In this document: piece by piece, positions 48,480 to 57,147 of the stretch
Layout: each line of letters begins with the position of its first letter
How positions within the stretch are numbered: the first letter of the stretch is position 1
Origin: Aeromicrobium sp. PE09-221
GTDB lineage: Bacteria; Actinomycetota; Actinomycetes; Propionibacteriales; Nocardioidaceae
Length of the DNA stretch: 64,000 nucleotides
Assembly (NCBI RefSeq): GCF_002174305.1
Contig: NZ_MIJB01000023.1
Coordinates: 1 to 64,000, forward strand
Reading direction: 5' to 3'
Made by a program: the position numbers and the translations under genes
Notes under the pieces: model-generated
The model's database searches: none
Seen by the model: the letters and a program-made list of their open reading frames with translations, nothing else
Told to the model about the DNA's origin: nothing

Positions 48480-49622
48480 ATGGCTGCCGTGACTGAGGAC
48501 CAGGTCCGCGAGGCGCTCTCCGCCGTCAACGACCCGGAGATCAAGCGTCCCATCACCGAACTCGGGATGGTCGACACGATCACCATCACCGACGAGGCGA
48601 TCACCGTCCGTCTGCTGCTGACCGTCGCAGGCTGCCCGCTGAAGGACACACTCAACCGTGATGTCACCGCGGCCGTCGCCAAGGCGGCCCCAGCGCACCT
48701 CGTCACGGTCGACATGGGCGTCATGACCGAGGAGCAGCGCAAGGCCATGCAGGAGCATCTGCGAGGCGGCCGCGCCGAGCGCGAGATCCCCTTCGCCCAG
48801 CCGGGCTCGCTGACCAAGGTCTACGCGATCGCCTCCGGCAAGGGCGGCGTCGGCAAGTCCTCGGTCACCGTCAATCTGGCCCTCGCGATGGCCCGTAGCG
48901 GACTCAAGGTCGGCATCGTCGATGCCGACATCTACGGCCACTCGATCCCCGACATGCTCGGCCTGGGTGACCAGCGACCGACGCAGGTCGAGGAGATGAT
49001 CATGCCCGTTCCCGCGGCGGAGGGCATGAAGGTCATCAGCATCGGCATGCTCAAGCCGCGCAAGGACCAGGTCGTGGCCTGGCGCGGCCCGATGCTCGAC
49101 CGTGCCCTCGTGCAGATGCTCGCGGATGTCTACTGGGGCGACCTGGACGCCTTGTTCCTCGACCTGCCCCCCGGCACGGGCGACATGGCGATCAGCCTCG
49201 GACAGCATCTGCCGGGTGCCGAGGTCATCGTCGTCACCACACCGCAGCAGGCCGCCGCTCAGGTCGCCGAGCGCGCGGGCACGATGGCCTCGATGATGCA
49301 TCAGCGCGTCGTGGGCGTCATCGAGAACATGTCCTATCTCCAGCTGCCCAGCGGCGAGCGCATGGAGATCTTCGGCTCCGGTGGCGCCGACGAGGTCGCT
49401 TCCAAGCTCAGCTCCCGGCTGGGTTATGAGGTCGACGTGCTCGGCCGGGTGCCGCTGGAGGAGAACTTCCGCGAGGGCGGGGACTCCGGCGACCCGATCG
49501 TGGGTGCCGATCCCTCGGCCCCCTCCGCCGTAGTGCTGCAGGGCATCGCCGACGCCCTCAGCGGCCGTCAGCGGGGTCTGGCGGGCATGCAGCTCGGGCT
49601 GTCCCCCGCCGGCCGGCTGTGA
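48480..49622 (+). CDS. mrp: Mrp/NBP35-type iron-sulfur cluster carrier ATPase
   Basis: The 380-residue protein has an N-terminal MIP18-like DUF59 domain (VREALSAVNDPEIKRPITELGMV, residues 8-90). A P-loop ATPase domain follows, with SGKGGVGKSSVTVNLA (Walker A), GIVDADIYGHS and LPPGTGDM. The C-terminal part carries the usual Mrp regions. It probably binds and delivers iron-sulfur clusters; the usual CxxC is not seen, as in other actinobacterial Mrp. ATG 48480 follows TACGAT by seven bases, so it is leaderless. It corresponds to Rv1229c. Confidence 0.94.
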   Translation: MAAVTEDQVREALSAVNDPEIKRPITELGMVDTITITDEAITVRLLLTVAGCPLKDTLNRDVTAAVAKAAPAHLVTVDMGVMTEEQRKAMQEHLRGGRAEREIPFAQPGSLTKVYAIASGKGGVGKSSVTVNLALAMARSGLKVGIVDADIYGHSIPDMLGLGDQRPTQVEEMIMPVPAAEGMKVISIGMLKPRKDQVVAWRGPMLDRALVQMLADVYWGDLDALFLDLPPGTGDMAISLGQHLPGAEVIVVTTPQQAAAQVAERAGTMASMMHQRVVGVIENMSYLQLPSGERMEIFGSGGADEVASKLSSRLGYEVDVLGRVPLEENFREGGDSGDPIVGADPSAPSAVVLQGIADALSGRQRGLAGMQLGLSPAGRL

Positions 49623-49639
49623 TTCGCGGAGCCTGAACC

Positions 49640-49948
49640 GTGTTCGGGATGGGATGGCCGGAGATCGCGGTCATCCTCATCGTCGCGATGATCGTCTTCG
49701 GTCCGGACCGGCTGCCGGAGCTGGCCCGCCAGTCGGCCCGTTTCCTGCGGACCGTCAAGCAGATGGCCGACAATGCCAAGGCGGATCTGCAGCGAGAGGT
49801 CGGAGACGACTGGAAGGATCTCGACCCACGTCAGGCAGTGCGCGAGGTGCTCGCCGAACAGGACCGCGATGCCACTCCTCCACCGGTCCCGTCCGCACGG
49901 ATCCTGCGTCCGGGCGAGATCCCGCCCTTCGACGACGAGGCCACCTGA
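49640..49948 (+). CDS. tatB: Sec-independent translocase TatB
   Basis: The 102-residue protein begins with a TatA/B-type membrane segment and amphipathic helix: MGWPEIAVILIVAMIVFG, PDRLPELARQSARFLRTVKQM. The Glu in the membrane segment (PEIAV) and the FGPDRLPELAR hinge are characteristic of TatB. The C-terminal tail is acidic and Pro-rich. Together with TatA and TatC it exports folded proteins. It lies 17 bases after mrp. In mycobacteria tatB sits close to sigE-rseA-htrA, and here sigE also lies nearby, across the convergent glsA gene. Confidence 0.92.
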   Translation: MFGMGWPEIAVILIVAMIVFGPDRLPELARQSARFLRTVKQMADNAKADLQREVGDDWKDLDPRQAVREVLAEQDRDATPPPVPSARILRPGEIPPFDDEAT

Positions 49949-49983
49949 CTCACGCCCGCCTTCCCCACCCTGCTGATGTGGCG

Positions 49984-50065
49984 GCGGTAGCTCATCAACC
50001 TTTCCGTCCCGGGAGAGGTAGACCTTCAACCTTATCGAGCCGTCGTGACGTTGATGACCTACCGC
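49984..50065. repeat. Intergenic palindrome with third direct arm copy
   Basis: The arms GCGGTAGCTCATCAAC at 49984-49999 and 50050-50065 pair with one mismatch. A second, degenerate direct copy (GGTAGACCTTCAACC) lies at 50017-50031. It is located between convergent tatB and glutaminase genes and could act as a terminator. Confidence 0.7.
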
Positions 50066-50100
50066 GCCACGAGACACGAGGTTGGTGCCAGCACGGCACG

Positions 50101-51261
50101 TCACTCCTCTATCGCGGCGTCGAGATCATCGGCCACCCGTCGCAGTACGACGCCACATGACTCGTCGAGCCTCTCAGTGTCTCGCAGATCGAGCGTCAGC
50201 CGCGCCGTGGCGGCCTCCTCGCGCATCCGATGGGCCACCTGCGCGGCCGTGCCGAAGTTGATGTGCCCGTGCAGCCGGACGACGGTCGTGTCGTCGCGAT
50301 GATCGACATCGACCACCGGGGACGAGGTCTCCGGACGATCGGCGAGCATGTGCAGGCCGAAGCGACGCGAGATCTCCTCCAGTGCCCGCACCCCGCGCAC
50401 GCTGTTGCCGAACCGATCGAGCCGCGGGCTGAAGGCGGCGACACCGAATTCCGACGGATCGACCGCGATCACGCCGCCGGCGACGCCGCTCTTGGCCGGC
50501 AGCCCGACCCGCAGCGTCCACCGCCCGGAGGCGTCGTACATGCCGCACGAGGACATCACGGCGACGACGTCGCGGGTCACCTCAGGTGCCAGTGCCTGCT
50601 CACCCGTCGCGGGATTTCGTCCCCCGAAGGCCAAGGTCGCGGCCATGGTGGCCACGTCCTTCGCGTCGACCAAGGTCGAGCACTGACGGAAGTAGGTCTC
50701 GACGGCCGTGTCGACGCCGCAGTCGAAGGCGCGATAGGAGGCGAGGAGGTGCGCGATGCCACGGTTGCGCTCCCCCGTCTGCGACTCCGAGGTGTAGACG
50801 TCCTCGTCGACGCTCAGGTCGCGGCCGGCGCACGCCGACATCAACGACAGCAGACTCGCGGTCTTCTCCTCCACATCGGACCCCGGTGCCATCGCCGTCG
50901 TCGCGATCGCACCGGCATTGATCATCGGATTGGCGGGCTTGCCGCTGTCCGGCTCGAGGCTGATCGCGTTGAAGGGCTCACCGCTCGGCTCCACACCGAC
51001 CCGCTCCAGAACCTCGTCTCGTCCCAGTGTCTGCAAGGCGAGGGCGAAGGCGAAGGGCTTGGAGATCGACTGGATCGTGAAGCGCCGGTCGGCATCGCCC
51101 GCTGCGTGGACTTCCCCGTGGGGGGCGACGAGGACGAGGGCGAGCGCATCGGCATCCGCCGATGCGAGCTCAGGGATGTAGTCGGCGACCTCGCCTGACG
51201 TGTCCTCGCGCACGTCGTCGAGGACAGTGGTCAGGGCATCGACGATGGGATCACGGCTCAT
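50101..51261 (-). CDS. glsA: Glutaminase A with C-terminal STAS domain
   Basis: The 386-residue protein has a beta-lactamase-like glutaminase domain, with the Ser-x-x-Lys motif as SISK (residues 65-68) and NPMINAGAIA, ESQTGERNRGIAH and SGVAGGVIAV. A C-terminal STAS-like domain follows (about 310-386, TTVVRLHGHINFGTAAQVAHRMREEA). It converts glutamine to glutamate and ammonia; the STAS part may regulate it. It starts nine bases after the stop of sigE, which is the place usually taken by the anti-sigma factor RseA. The start is ATG 51261. Confidence 0.9.
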   Translation of the reverse strand: MSRDPIVDALTTVLDDVREDTSGEVADYIPELASADADALALVLVAPHGEVHAAGDADRRFTIQSISKPFAFALALQTLGRDEVLERVGVEPSGEPFNAISLEPDSGKPANPMINAGAIATTAMAPGSDVEEKTASLLSLMSACAGRDLSVDEDVYTSESQTGERNRGIAHLLASYRAFDCGVDTAVETYFRQCSTLVDAKDVATMAATLAFGGRNPATGEQALAPEVTRDVVAVMSSCGMYDASGRWTLRVGLPAKSGVAGGVIAVDPSEFGVAAFSPRLDRFGNSVRGVRALEEISRRFGLHMLADRPETSSPVVDVDHRDDTTVVRLHGHINFGTAAQVAHRMREEAATARLTLDLRDTERLDESCGVVLRRVADDLDAAIEE

Positions 51262-51270
51262 GCCCCATGG

Positions 51271-51822
51271 TCACACGGTGACCGGACCCAGGAAACGGGT
51301 GCGCCCCCTGCGCGGCTCACGATGGGCCAGCGCCTCGCGCAGCTGCCCGCGGCCTCGGTGGATGCGCGATCGCACCGTGCCGAGCTTCACACCCAGCACG
51401 TCCGAGATCTCCTCATAGCTGAGGCCCTCGACATCACAGAGGATCACCGCGACGCGGAAGTCGGCCGGCAGGGAGGCGAGCGCCGCCTCGACATCGGGAT
51501 CGAAGCCGGCATCGTGGACGATCGACTCAGGCAGTACCTCCGCACTCGGCAGTCGCTCCTCGGCATCGTCGAAGAACGGATGTGTCTTCTGCCGCTGCGC
51601 CTTGCGCGCCTTGTCCAGGAAGAGATTGGTGGTGATCCGGTGGACCCAGCCGGCGAAGTTGCCCGGCTCATAGGTCTCCAGCGAATTGAACACGCGCACG
51701 AAGACATCCTGCATGAGATCCTCGGCGTCCTGGCGATTGCCCGTGAGGCGGTAGGCCAGGCGGTAGACCTGTGCTGAGTGGTCGTGGACGATCGCATCCC
51801 ACTGCACGGCGTTCGACTCCAT
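51271..51822 (-). CDS. sigE: ECF RNA polymerase sigma factor (SigE-like)
   Basis: The 183-residue ECF sigma factor has region 2 ([31 protein letters not shown], then [19 protein letters not shown]) and region 4 ([32 protein letters not shown]). The near-identity of [22 protein letters not shown] with mycobacterial SigE and the nearby tatB, mrp and O-methyltransferase genes support the name. SigE controls envelope and heat/oxidative stress genes. ATG 51822 has AGGATC upstream. No anti-sigma gene is found next to it; the gene downstream codes for glutaminase-STAS. Confidence 0.9.
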   Translation of the reverse strand: MESNAVQWDAIVHDHSAQVYRLAYRLTGNRQDAEDLMQDVFVRVFNSLETYEPGNFAGWVHRITTNLFLDKARKAQRQKTHPFFDDAEERLPSAEVLPESIVHDAGFDPDVEAALASLPADFRVAVILCDVEGLSYEEISDVLGVKLGTVRSRIHRGRGQLREALAHREPRRGRTRFLGPVTV

Positions 51823-52047
51823 GATTAGATCCTCGGCCCCGATGCTGAGAGCACCCCCAAAAACTCCTGACGGTTCGCCCTCACCACTTGTGACGTTCTT
51901 CACGACCAGTCTGACACGGCGAGGAGCCTGCTGAACAGTCCTGTCGTCGCGAGCGTCGGATCGGGGCAGGGCTCGCGAGTCCGTACGGCACGGCGGCGGC
52001 AGCACGCTAGGCTGAACCACGACAACGGTTCGGACGAGGAGAGCATC
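51823..52047. other. Divergent control region of sigE and the O-methyltransferase gene
   Basis: This 225-bp gene-free region separates sigE and the methyltransferase gene. On the plus strand TAGGCT (52008-52013) is a plausible -10 box, followed by the GAGGAG site at 52036-52041. No firm sigE promoter is seen. Confidence 0.4.
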
Positions 52048-52677
52048 ATCACCACCGCAGCGAGCCTGGCCTTCGCCGAAGACCTGCATCCCGAGGACGA
52101 TCACCTGACCGCGGCGCGCGCCCACGGCGAACAACTCGATGCCGTCCCCGTGAGCCCGGGCGCGGGTTCTGCCCTCACCTTCCTCGCAGCCGCGGTCCAC
52201 GCCAAGGCCGTCGCCGAGATCGGCACTGGCGCGGGTGTCTCAGGGCTCTATCTGCTGCGGGGCATGGCTGCAGACGGCGTGCTGACCTCGGTGGACTTGG
52301 AGGCGGAGCACCAGCGGCTCGCACGGGAGGCCTTCGTCGCGGCCGGATTCCCGCCGCAGCGCTACCGACTGATCACCGGCTCCGCCCTCGACGTGCTCCC
52401 CCGTCTCATCGACCACGGTTACGACCTGGTCCTCATCGACGGGGACAAGGTCGAATACGGCGAGTACTTTGATGAAGCCCTCCGCCTCATCCGCCCCGGC
52501 GGTATGATCATCTTCGACAACGCCCTCTGGCACGACCGGGTGGCCGATCCCTCCCAGCGGGATCCGCAGACCACGGCGATCCGCGAGCTCATCTCCCGGG
52601 TCCGGGCCGACGAGACGCTGCGTAGCGTGGTGATCCCGCTCGGAGACGGCCTCCTGGCAGTGCAGGTCGGCTCCTGA
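52048..52677 (+). CDS. SAM-dependent O-methyltransferase
   Basis: The 209-residue protein is of the COMT type: [20 protein letters not shown] (SAM motif), [26 protein letters not shown] (metal and catalytic site) and [11 protein letters not shown]. The conserved helical N-terminus ([21 protein letters not shown]) has no ATG, GTG or TTG before it. The GAGGAG site at 52036-52041 points to an ATC at 52048, six bases downstream. GTG 52150 would remove this helix and has no ribosome site. It is equivalent in position to Rv1220c, divergent from sigE. Confidence 0.82.
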   Translation: MTTAASLAFAEDLHPEDDHLTAARAHGEQLDAVPVSPGAGSALTFLAAAVHAKAVAEIGTGAGVSGLYLLRGMAADGVLTSVDLEAEHQRLAREAFVAAGFPPQRYRLITGSALDVLPRLIDHGYDLVLIDGDKVEYGEYFDEALRLIRPGGMIIFDNALWHDRVADPSQRDPQTTAIRELISRVRADETLRSVVIPLGDGLLAVQVGS

Positions 52678-52684
52678 GGCGTCG

Positions 52685-53026
52685 TCAGGACTCGAAACGC
52701 GCCGCGGAGCGGAAGCCCGCCGGTCCGCGCACTACCGCGACGACCTCGAAGGGCTCGATCGTGGGGCTGACGCCCAATCGCTCTGTGGCAGGGGCCGTAG
52801 CCGCCTTCGCCTCGAAGTCCTGTTGGAAGGCAGCGCGAGCGGCATCGGACACGAAGACATAGGTGCCCTCGAACCACTCCCCTTCCCGCGCACGCCACGT
52901 CTTGAAACGCAGGCCCTCGAGACCCGCGAACTTCGCGAAGGATTCCTCCTCCACGTAGCTACGCAGGTCCTCGAGGGACTCGGTACCGGCATCGGCTAGG
53001 GACCAGCGGACCGAGAGTCCGAACAT
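52685..53026 (-). CDS. YdhR-like dimeric alpha-beta barrel protein
   Basis: The 113-residue protein looks like one ferredoxin-like alpha-beta barrel: LSVRWSLADAG, a first helix SLEDLRSYVEEESFAKFAGLEGLRFKTWRA, and EGTYVFVSDAARAAFQQDFEAKAA. It is like YdhR and antibiotic biosynthesis monooxygenase-like proteins, but I cannot identify a family member with certainty. It is encoded upstream of the DUF3117 gene on the other side of a six-base gap, in the same direction. Function unknown. Confidence 0.6.
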   Translation of the reverse strand: MFGLSVRWSLADAGTESLEDLRSYVEEESFAKFAGLEGLRFKTWRAREGEWFEGTYVFVSDAARAAFQQDFEAKAATAPATERLGVSPTIEPFEVVAVVRGPAGFRSAARFES

Positions 53027-53032
53027 CCGGGC

Positions 53033-53194
53033 TCAGATGGCCTTGAGCTGATCGCCGAGGGTCTCGGCCTCGTCATTGGTGAGCTCGACGACCAGACGTC
53101 CGCCGCCCTCGAGCGGGACACGCATGACGATGCAGCGCCCCTCCTTGGTGACCTCCATCGGTCCGTCGCCGGTCCGAGGCTTCATGGCCGCCAT
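53033..53194 (-). CDS. DUF3117 family protein
   Basis: The 53-residue protein (MAAMKPRTGDGPMEVTKEGR, then IVMRVPLEGGGRLVVELT) is a very conserved actinobacterial protein of unknown function, known in mycobacteria as Rv1211. The ATG at 53194 has AGAGGGGA upstream; the ATG seven codons earlier is not conserved. It lies next to tag, as in mycobacteria. The GATAAT box at 53249-53244 (minus strand) and a hairpin at 53215-53238 precede it. Confidence 0.92.
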   Translation of the reverse strand: MAAMKPRTGDGPMEVTKEGRCIVMRVPLEGGGRLVVELTNDEAETLGDQLKAI

Positions 53195-53214
53195 GTGTTC
53201 CCCTCTCGTCATCA

Positions 53215-53238
53215 ACGTCCGGCGAATGCGCCGGACGT
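53215..53238 (-). terminator. Perfect hairpin upstream of the DUF3117 gene
   Basis: ACGTCCGGCG (53215-53224) pairs with CGCCGGACGT (53229-53238) over 10 bp with a four-base loop. It ends the tag operon or forms the 5' leader of the DUF3117 message; a promoter-like GATAAT lies upstream of it on the minus strand. Confidence 0.55.
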
Positions 53239-53310
53239 GTCGATCTATTATCGCTCATCTCGACGACGATCGGCGACAGGGTTCGAGAAAATCAGCCGGA
53301 CCCGCCATCG

Positions 53311-53850
53311 CTAACGCGCCACACAGTCCACCAGGTGGTCATTGACCATGCCGGTGGCCTGCATGAGGGCATAGGCCGTAGTGGGCCCGACGAAGCGGAA
53401 CCCGGCACGCTTCAGCGCTCGCGCCATGGCCGCCGACTCCTCGGTCGCGGCGGGGATCTCGCTCATGTCACGGGGTGCGACCGTGACCTCAGGACGGAAG
53501 GACCAAAGCAGCGCGTCGAGACCTCCGGCCAGCTCGGTCACGACTCGGGCATTGGCGATCGTCGCCTCGATCTTGCGCCGATTGCGCACGATCGACGCGT
53601 CTTCCATCAGCCTCTCGACATCCCGGTCGTCGAAGCTCGCGACGGCCCCCGGGTCGAAGTCCGCGAACGCGGCGCGGAATCCCTCGCGCTTGCGCAGGAT
53701 GATCGCCCAGCTCAAACCCGATTGGAAGGCTTCGAGGCTGATCCGCTCGAACAACGCCTGCTCACCGTGCAGCTCACGCCCCCACTCCTCATCGTGGTAG
53801 GCACGCATGAGCGCATCGGAGCCTTCGGCCCAGGCGCACCGCGTCACCAT
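53311..53850 (-). CDS. tag: DNA-3-methyladenine glycosylase I
   Basis: The 179-residue protein has the Tag family start RCAWAEGSDALMRAYHDEEWG, FERISLEAFQSGLSWAIILRKREGFRAAF, and GFRFVGPTTAYALMQATGMVNDHLVDC at the end. The Cys and His residues at both ends form the zinc site of Tag. It removes 3-methyladenine from DNA. Its ATG overlaps the stop of the LOG gene by one base. The order matches Rv1210. Confidence 0.95.
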   Translation of the reverse strand: MVTRCAWAEGSDALMRAYHDEEWGRELHGEQALFERISLEAFQSGLSWAIILRKREGFRAAFADFDPGAVASFDDRDVERLMEDASIVRNRRKIEATIANARVVTELAGGLDALLWSFRPEVTVAPRDMSEIPAATEESAAMARALKRAGFRFVGPTTAYALMQATGMVNDHLVDCVAR

Positions 53851-54581
53851 CAGTCGTTCGCCACGAACCAGCGCACCGCATCCTCGGGATCATCGCAGAG
53901 ATGGACGCGGTCCAGGTCCTCCTCTGCGATCATCCCGGCGGGCAGCATCGTGTCGCGTAACCAGTCGACGAGTCCACGCCAGTACTCCGAGCCGTAGAGC
54001 ACTATCGGGAAGGTGGTGATCTTGCCGGTCTGCGAGAGCGTGAGCGCCTCGAAGAGCTCGTCCATCGTGCCGAAACCACCCGGCATGACGATATAACCCT
54101 GGGAGTACTTGACGAACATCGTCTTGCGCACGAAGAAGTACCGGAAGTTGATGCCGATATCGACCCAGTCGTTGAGGGTCTGCTCATGGGGCAGCTCGAT
54201 CCCGAGGCCGACCGAGACTCCACCGCATTCGCTCGCGCCGCGATTGGCAGCCTCCATGATGCCCGGGCCTCCCCCGGTGATGACGCCATAGCCGGCTGCG
54301 CACAGACCCTCGGCGATACGCCGGGCCGCGTCGTACATGGGGTCGTCGGGCGAGGTGCGCGCCGAACCGAAGATCGTGACGGAGGCGCCCAGCTCGGCGA
54401 GCCCGCCGAATCCCTCGACGAATTCGGACTGGATCCGCATGACGCGCCACGGATCGGTGTGGACCCAGTCATGCGGCCCGCGATGATCCAGCAGTCGCTG
54501 GTCGGTCGTGGAGTCCGGCACAGCGTCGCGCCGCAGCCGCATCGGGCCGCGGCGCCATTCGGCCGGTCGTTGCTTGCTCAT
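53850..54581 (-). CDS. LOG family (TIGR00730) nucleoside 5'-monophosphate phosphoribohydrolase-like
   Basis: The 243-residue protein has the LOG motifs GGGPGIMEAANRGA (about residues 90-103) and PGGFGTMDELFE. Such proteins release cytokinin-type bases or other bases from nucleotides; in mycobacteria Rv1205 is the relative. The N-terminal extension (about 40 residues) is basic. ATG 54581 overlaps the stop of dapE (ATGA). It forms a unit with dapE and tag. Confidence 0.92.
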   Translation of the reverse strand: MSKQRPAEWRRGPMRLRRDAVPDSTTDQRLLDHRGPHDWVHTDPWRVMRIQSEFVEGFGGLAELGASVTIFGSARTSPDDPMYDAARRIAEGLCAAGYGVITGGGPGIMEAANRGASECGGVSVGLGIELPHEQTLNDWVDIGINFRYFFVRKTMFVKYSQGYIVMPGGFGTMDELFEALTLSQTGKITTFPIVLYGSEYWRGLVDWLRDTMLPAGMIAEEDLDRVHLCDDPEDAVRWFVAND

Positions 54582-55639
54582 CGGGTCAACCACCTCGTCA
54601 GTCTCGTCTGGACGGCGCGCAGATGCGCGACGGGGACATGTTCATCGGCCTTGTGCGCGAAGGACGGATCGCCGGGACCGTAGTTGACGGCGGGCACGCC
54701 GAGCACGGTGAACTTGGCGACATCGGTCCAGCCGTACTTGGGGCCGACATCGCCGCCGACGGCCTCGATGAAGGCGGCGGCCGCGGGGCGATCCAACCCT
54801 GGCAGCGCGCCGGGGGCGCTGTCGGTCACCGCCAGGCCGAAACCCTCGAACACCTCCTGCAGGTGGCTGAAGGCGTCGTCCTCGCTGCGGTCGGGGGCGA
54901 AGCGGAAGTTCACCGTGACTACGGCCTCGTCGGGGATCACATTGCCGCTCACACCTCCGGCGATGCCTACGGCGTTGAGGCCCTCGCGGTAGAGCAGACC
55001 GTCGATCTCGACCTCGCGGGGGGCGTAGGAGGCGAGGGTGTCCAGCACCGGGGAGAGCGCGTGGATCGCATTGCTGCCCATCCACCAGCGTGCGGAATGC
55101 GACCGTTCCCCCAGCGTCCGGATCTCGACACGCATCGTGCCCTGGCAACCGGCCTCGACTCCGGCATTCGAGGGCTCCATGAGAATCGCGAAATCGCCCG
55201 CGAGCCACTCGGGATGCTCACGGGCCAACCGGCCGAGCCCATTGTGGACCGCGGCGATCTCCTCGGCCTCGTAGAAGACGAAGGTGATATCGCGGACGGG
55301 CTCGGCGAGCTCGGCGGCGAGCTTCAGCGCGATCGCGACGCCACCCTTCATATCGCAGGTGCCGAGACCCCACAGTGTGTCGCCCTCCAGGCGCGACGGG
55401 AGGTTCCCGTTCTCCGGCACGGTGTCAAGATGCCCGGCGATGACGACGCGCTCGCTACGCCCCAGTGACGTGGAGGCGACGATCGAGTGACCATCTCGCC
55501 GCACCCGCAGGTGCGGCAGCTCGCGCAGTGCGCGCTCCACCGCATCGGCGATCTCGGCCTCGTGCAGGCTCTCCGAGGCGATGTCGACGAGCGCTGCGGT
55601 GAGGTCGACGACGTCCAGGGACAGGTCCAGTTCAGCCAC
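54578..55639 (-). CDS. dapE: Succinyl-diaminopimelate desuccinylase
   Basis: The 353-residue M20 peptidase-like protein has IAGHLDTVPENGN and LWGLGTCDMKGGVA (zinc ligands), FYEAEEI (catalytic Glu and ligand), EPSNAGVEAGCQG and TDVAKF. It hydrolyses N-succinyl-L,L-diaminopimelate in the lysine and peptidoglycan pathway. The GTG at 55639 follows TAGGGT by six bases (leaderless). In mycobacteria dapE (Rv1202) is close to the LOG gene. It is first in the dapE-LOG-tag operon. Confidence 0.94.
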   Translation of the reverse strand: MAELDLSLDVVDLTAALVDIASESLHEAEIADAVERALRELPHLRVRRDGHSIVASTSLGRSERVVIAGHLDTVPENGNLPSRLEGDTLWGLGTCDMKGGVAIALKLAAELAEPVRDITFVFYEAEEIAAVHNGLGRLAREHPEWLAGDFAILMEPSNAGVEAGCQGTMRVEIRTLGERSHSARWWMGSNAIHALSPVLDTLASYAPREVEIDGLLYREGLNAVGIAGGVSGNVIPDEAVVTVNFRFAPDRSEDDAFSHLQEVFEGFGLAVTDSAPGALPGLDRPAAAAFIEAVGGDVGPKYGWTDVAKFTVLGVPAVNYGPGDPSFAHKADEHVPVAHLRAVQTRLTRWLTR

Positions 55640-55698
55640 GCCTCCACCCTAGGGGCTCCCACCGTCAATGGCGGTAGACCGTGCGCCCAGCGCATGGG

Positions 55699-56304
55699 TC
55701 AGCGCAGGTGGTCGGCGATGCGGGGGGCGATGGCCCGCAGCGCGCGGCCACGGTGGCTGATGGCGTCCTTCTCCTCACGGCTCAACTCAGCCGTCGAGAT
55801 CTCGTGGCCGTCGGCGGCGAAGAGGGGGTCGTAGCCGAAGCCGCCCTCGCCGCGCTCCTCGTGCAGGACGCGGCCGGGCATCTCACCCAGCTCGACGATC
55901 TCCACACCCGGCGCACAGAAGGCCATCGCACAACGGAAGGACGCACCCCGGCGCTCATCGGGGACGTCGGCCAGCTGCGCCAGCAGCAGTCTGTTGTTAG
56001 CCGCATCGCCACCCTCGGCCTTGGGAACACCGGACCAGCGTGCCGACAGCACGCCGGGCATCCCGTTCAAGGCATCGACGCATATCCCCGAGTCGTCCGC
56101 GAGGGAGGGCAGCCCCGTGGCCGCGAGCGCCGCTCGCGCCTTGAGGAGGGCATTGCCCTCGAAGGTGGGCTCGGTCTCGGCGGGCTCGTCGTAGTCCGCG
56201 ACATCGCGCAACCCGAGCACCTCGACCTCGGGGACGAGGGGCCTGAGGATACGCCGTAGCTCGTCGAGCTTCTTGGCGTTGTTCGACGCCAGCACGACCT
56301 TCAT
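55699..56304 (-). CDS. rdgB: RdgB/HAM1 family non-canonical purine NTP pyrophosphatase
   Basis: The 201-residue protein has [28 protein letters not shown], the [11 protein letters not shown] active-site loop and [10 protein letters not shown]. It removes ITP, XTP and similar nucleotides from the pool. The ATG overlaps the stop of rph (ATGA). The pair rph-rdgB is a common bacterial arrangement, here with all motifs intact. Confidence 0.96.
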   Translation of the reverse strand: MKVVLASNNAKKLDELRRILRPLVPEVEVLGLRDVADYDEPAETEPTFEGNALLKARAALAATGLPSLADDSGICVDALNGMPGVLSARWSGVPKAEGGDAANNRLLLAQLADVPDERRGASFRCAMAFCAPGVEIVELGEMPGRVLHEERGEGGFGYDPLFAADGHEISTAELSREEKDAISHRGRALRAIAPRIADHLR

Positions 56305-57020
56305 CGGGTCAGCGCCTCCCGCTGGAGTGCAGTCACGTCCGAGCAGCCCTTGGCCGCGAGGTCGAGCAGCGCGTCCAGCTCAGCCTTGTCGAAGGGTGCA
56401 CCCTCGGCGGTTCCCTGTACCTCGACGAAACGGCCATCGCCGGTCATCACGACGTTCATATCCGTCTGCGCACGTACGTCCTCGACATACGGCAGGTCGA
56501 GCATCGGCGTGCCGTCGATGATGCCGACGCTCACCGCCGCCACCGAGCCCGTGAGCGCCTCGCCGCTCAGAGCGCCCGCGCGGCCGAGGTGAGCGACCGC
56601 ATCGGCGAGCGCCACATAGGCTCCCGTGATCGCCGCGGTGCGAGTCCCGCCATCGGCCTGGAGGACATCGCAGTCGAGGGCGATGGTGTTCTCGCCGAGA
56701 GCCCCGTAGTCGATCACCGCACGCAACGAGCGGCCGACGAGCCGGCTGATCTCGTGTGTACGACCACCGACCTTGCCCTTGACGGACTCGCGCGGCGACC
56801 GCTCGTGGGTCGCCTGCGGCAGCATGGCGTACTCAGCGGTGACCCAGCCGAGTCCCGAGCCCTTGCGCCAGCGCGGCACTCCCTCGGTCGCGCTCGCCGC
56901 GCACAGCACCCGGGTGCGCCCGAACTCGACGAGACACGAGCCCTGCGCGTGGTCGAGCCAGTTGCGAGTGATCGTGATGGGGCGGAGCTGATCGGGGGTA
57001 CGGCCGTCTTCACGCGTCAT
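56301..57020 (-). CDS. rph: Ribonuclease PH
   Basis: The 239-residue protein has the RNase PH features: [73 protein letters not shown] and [18 protein letters not shown]. It trims tRNA 3' ends by phosphorolysis. ATG 57020 follows TACGGT by six bases (leaderless). It is first in the rph-rdgB pair. Confidence 0.97.
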   Translation of the reverse strand: MTREDGRTPDQLRPITITRNWLDHAQGSCLVEFGRTRVLCAASATEGVPRWRKGSGLGWVTAEYAMLPQATHERSPRESVKGKVGGRTHEISRLVGRSLRAVIDYGALGENTIALDCDVLQADGGTRTAAITGAYVALADAVAHLGRAGALSGEALTGSVAAVSVGIIDGTPMLDLPYVEDVRAQTDMNVVMTGDGRFVEVQGTAEGAPFDKAELDALLDLAAKGCSDVTALQREALTR

Positions 57021-57074
57021 GTTCCGACCGTATCGGGTCGCTGCGACGATCCCGCGCGGCGGTGGCGGGGATCG

Positions 57075-57108
57075 ACGAAGGCCCCGGACCGGGGTCCGGG
57101 GCCTTCGT
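57075..57108 (-). terminator. Strong terminator of the secreted protein gene
   Basis: The arms ACGAAGGCCCCGGAC (57075-57089) and 57094-57108 pair perfectly over 15 bp around a four-base loop. It lies 39 bases after the stop of the secreted protein gene on the minus strand and before rph. Confidence 0.75.
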
Positions 57109-57147
57109 GCGGAGTCCGTCAGATGACGGGTGTCAGAGAGCTAGTGC

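Noticed and set aside
51806-51825. tRNA T-loop-like GTTCGACTCC
   Set aside because: It is the start region of sigE; no acceptor stem or anticodon arm can be formed.
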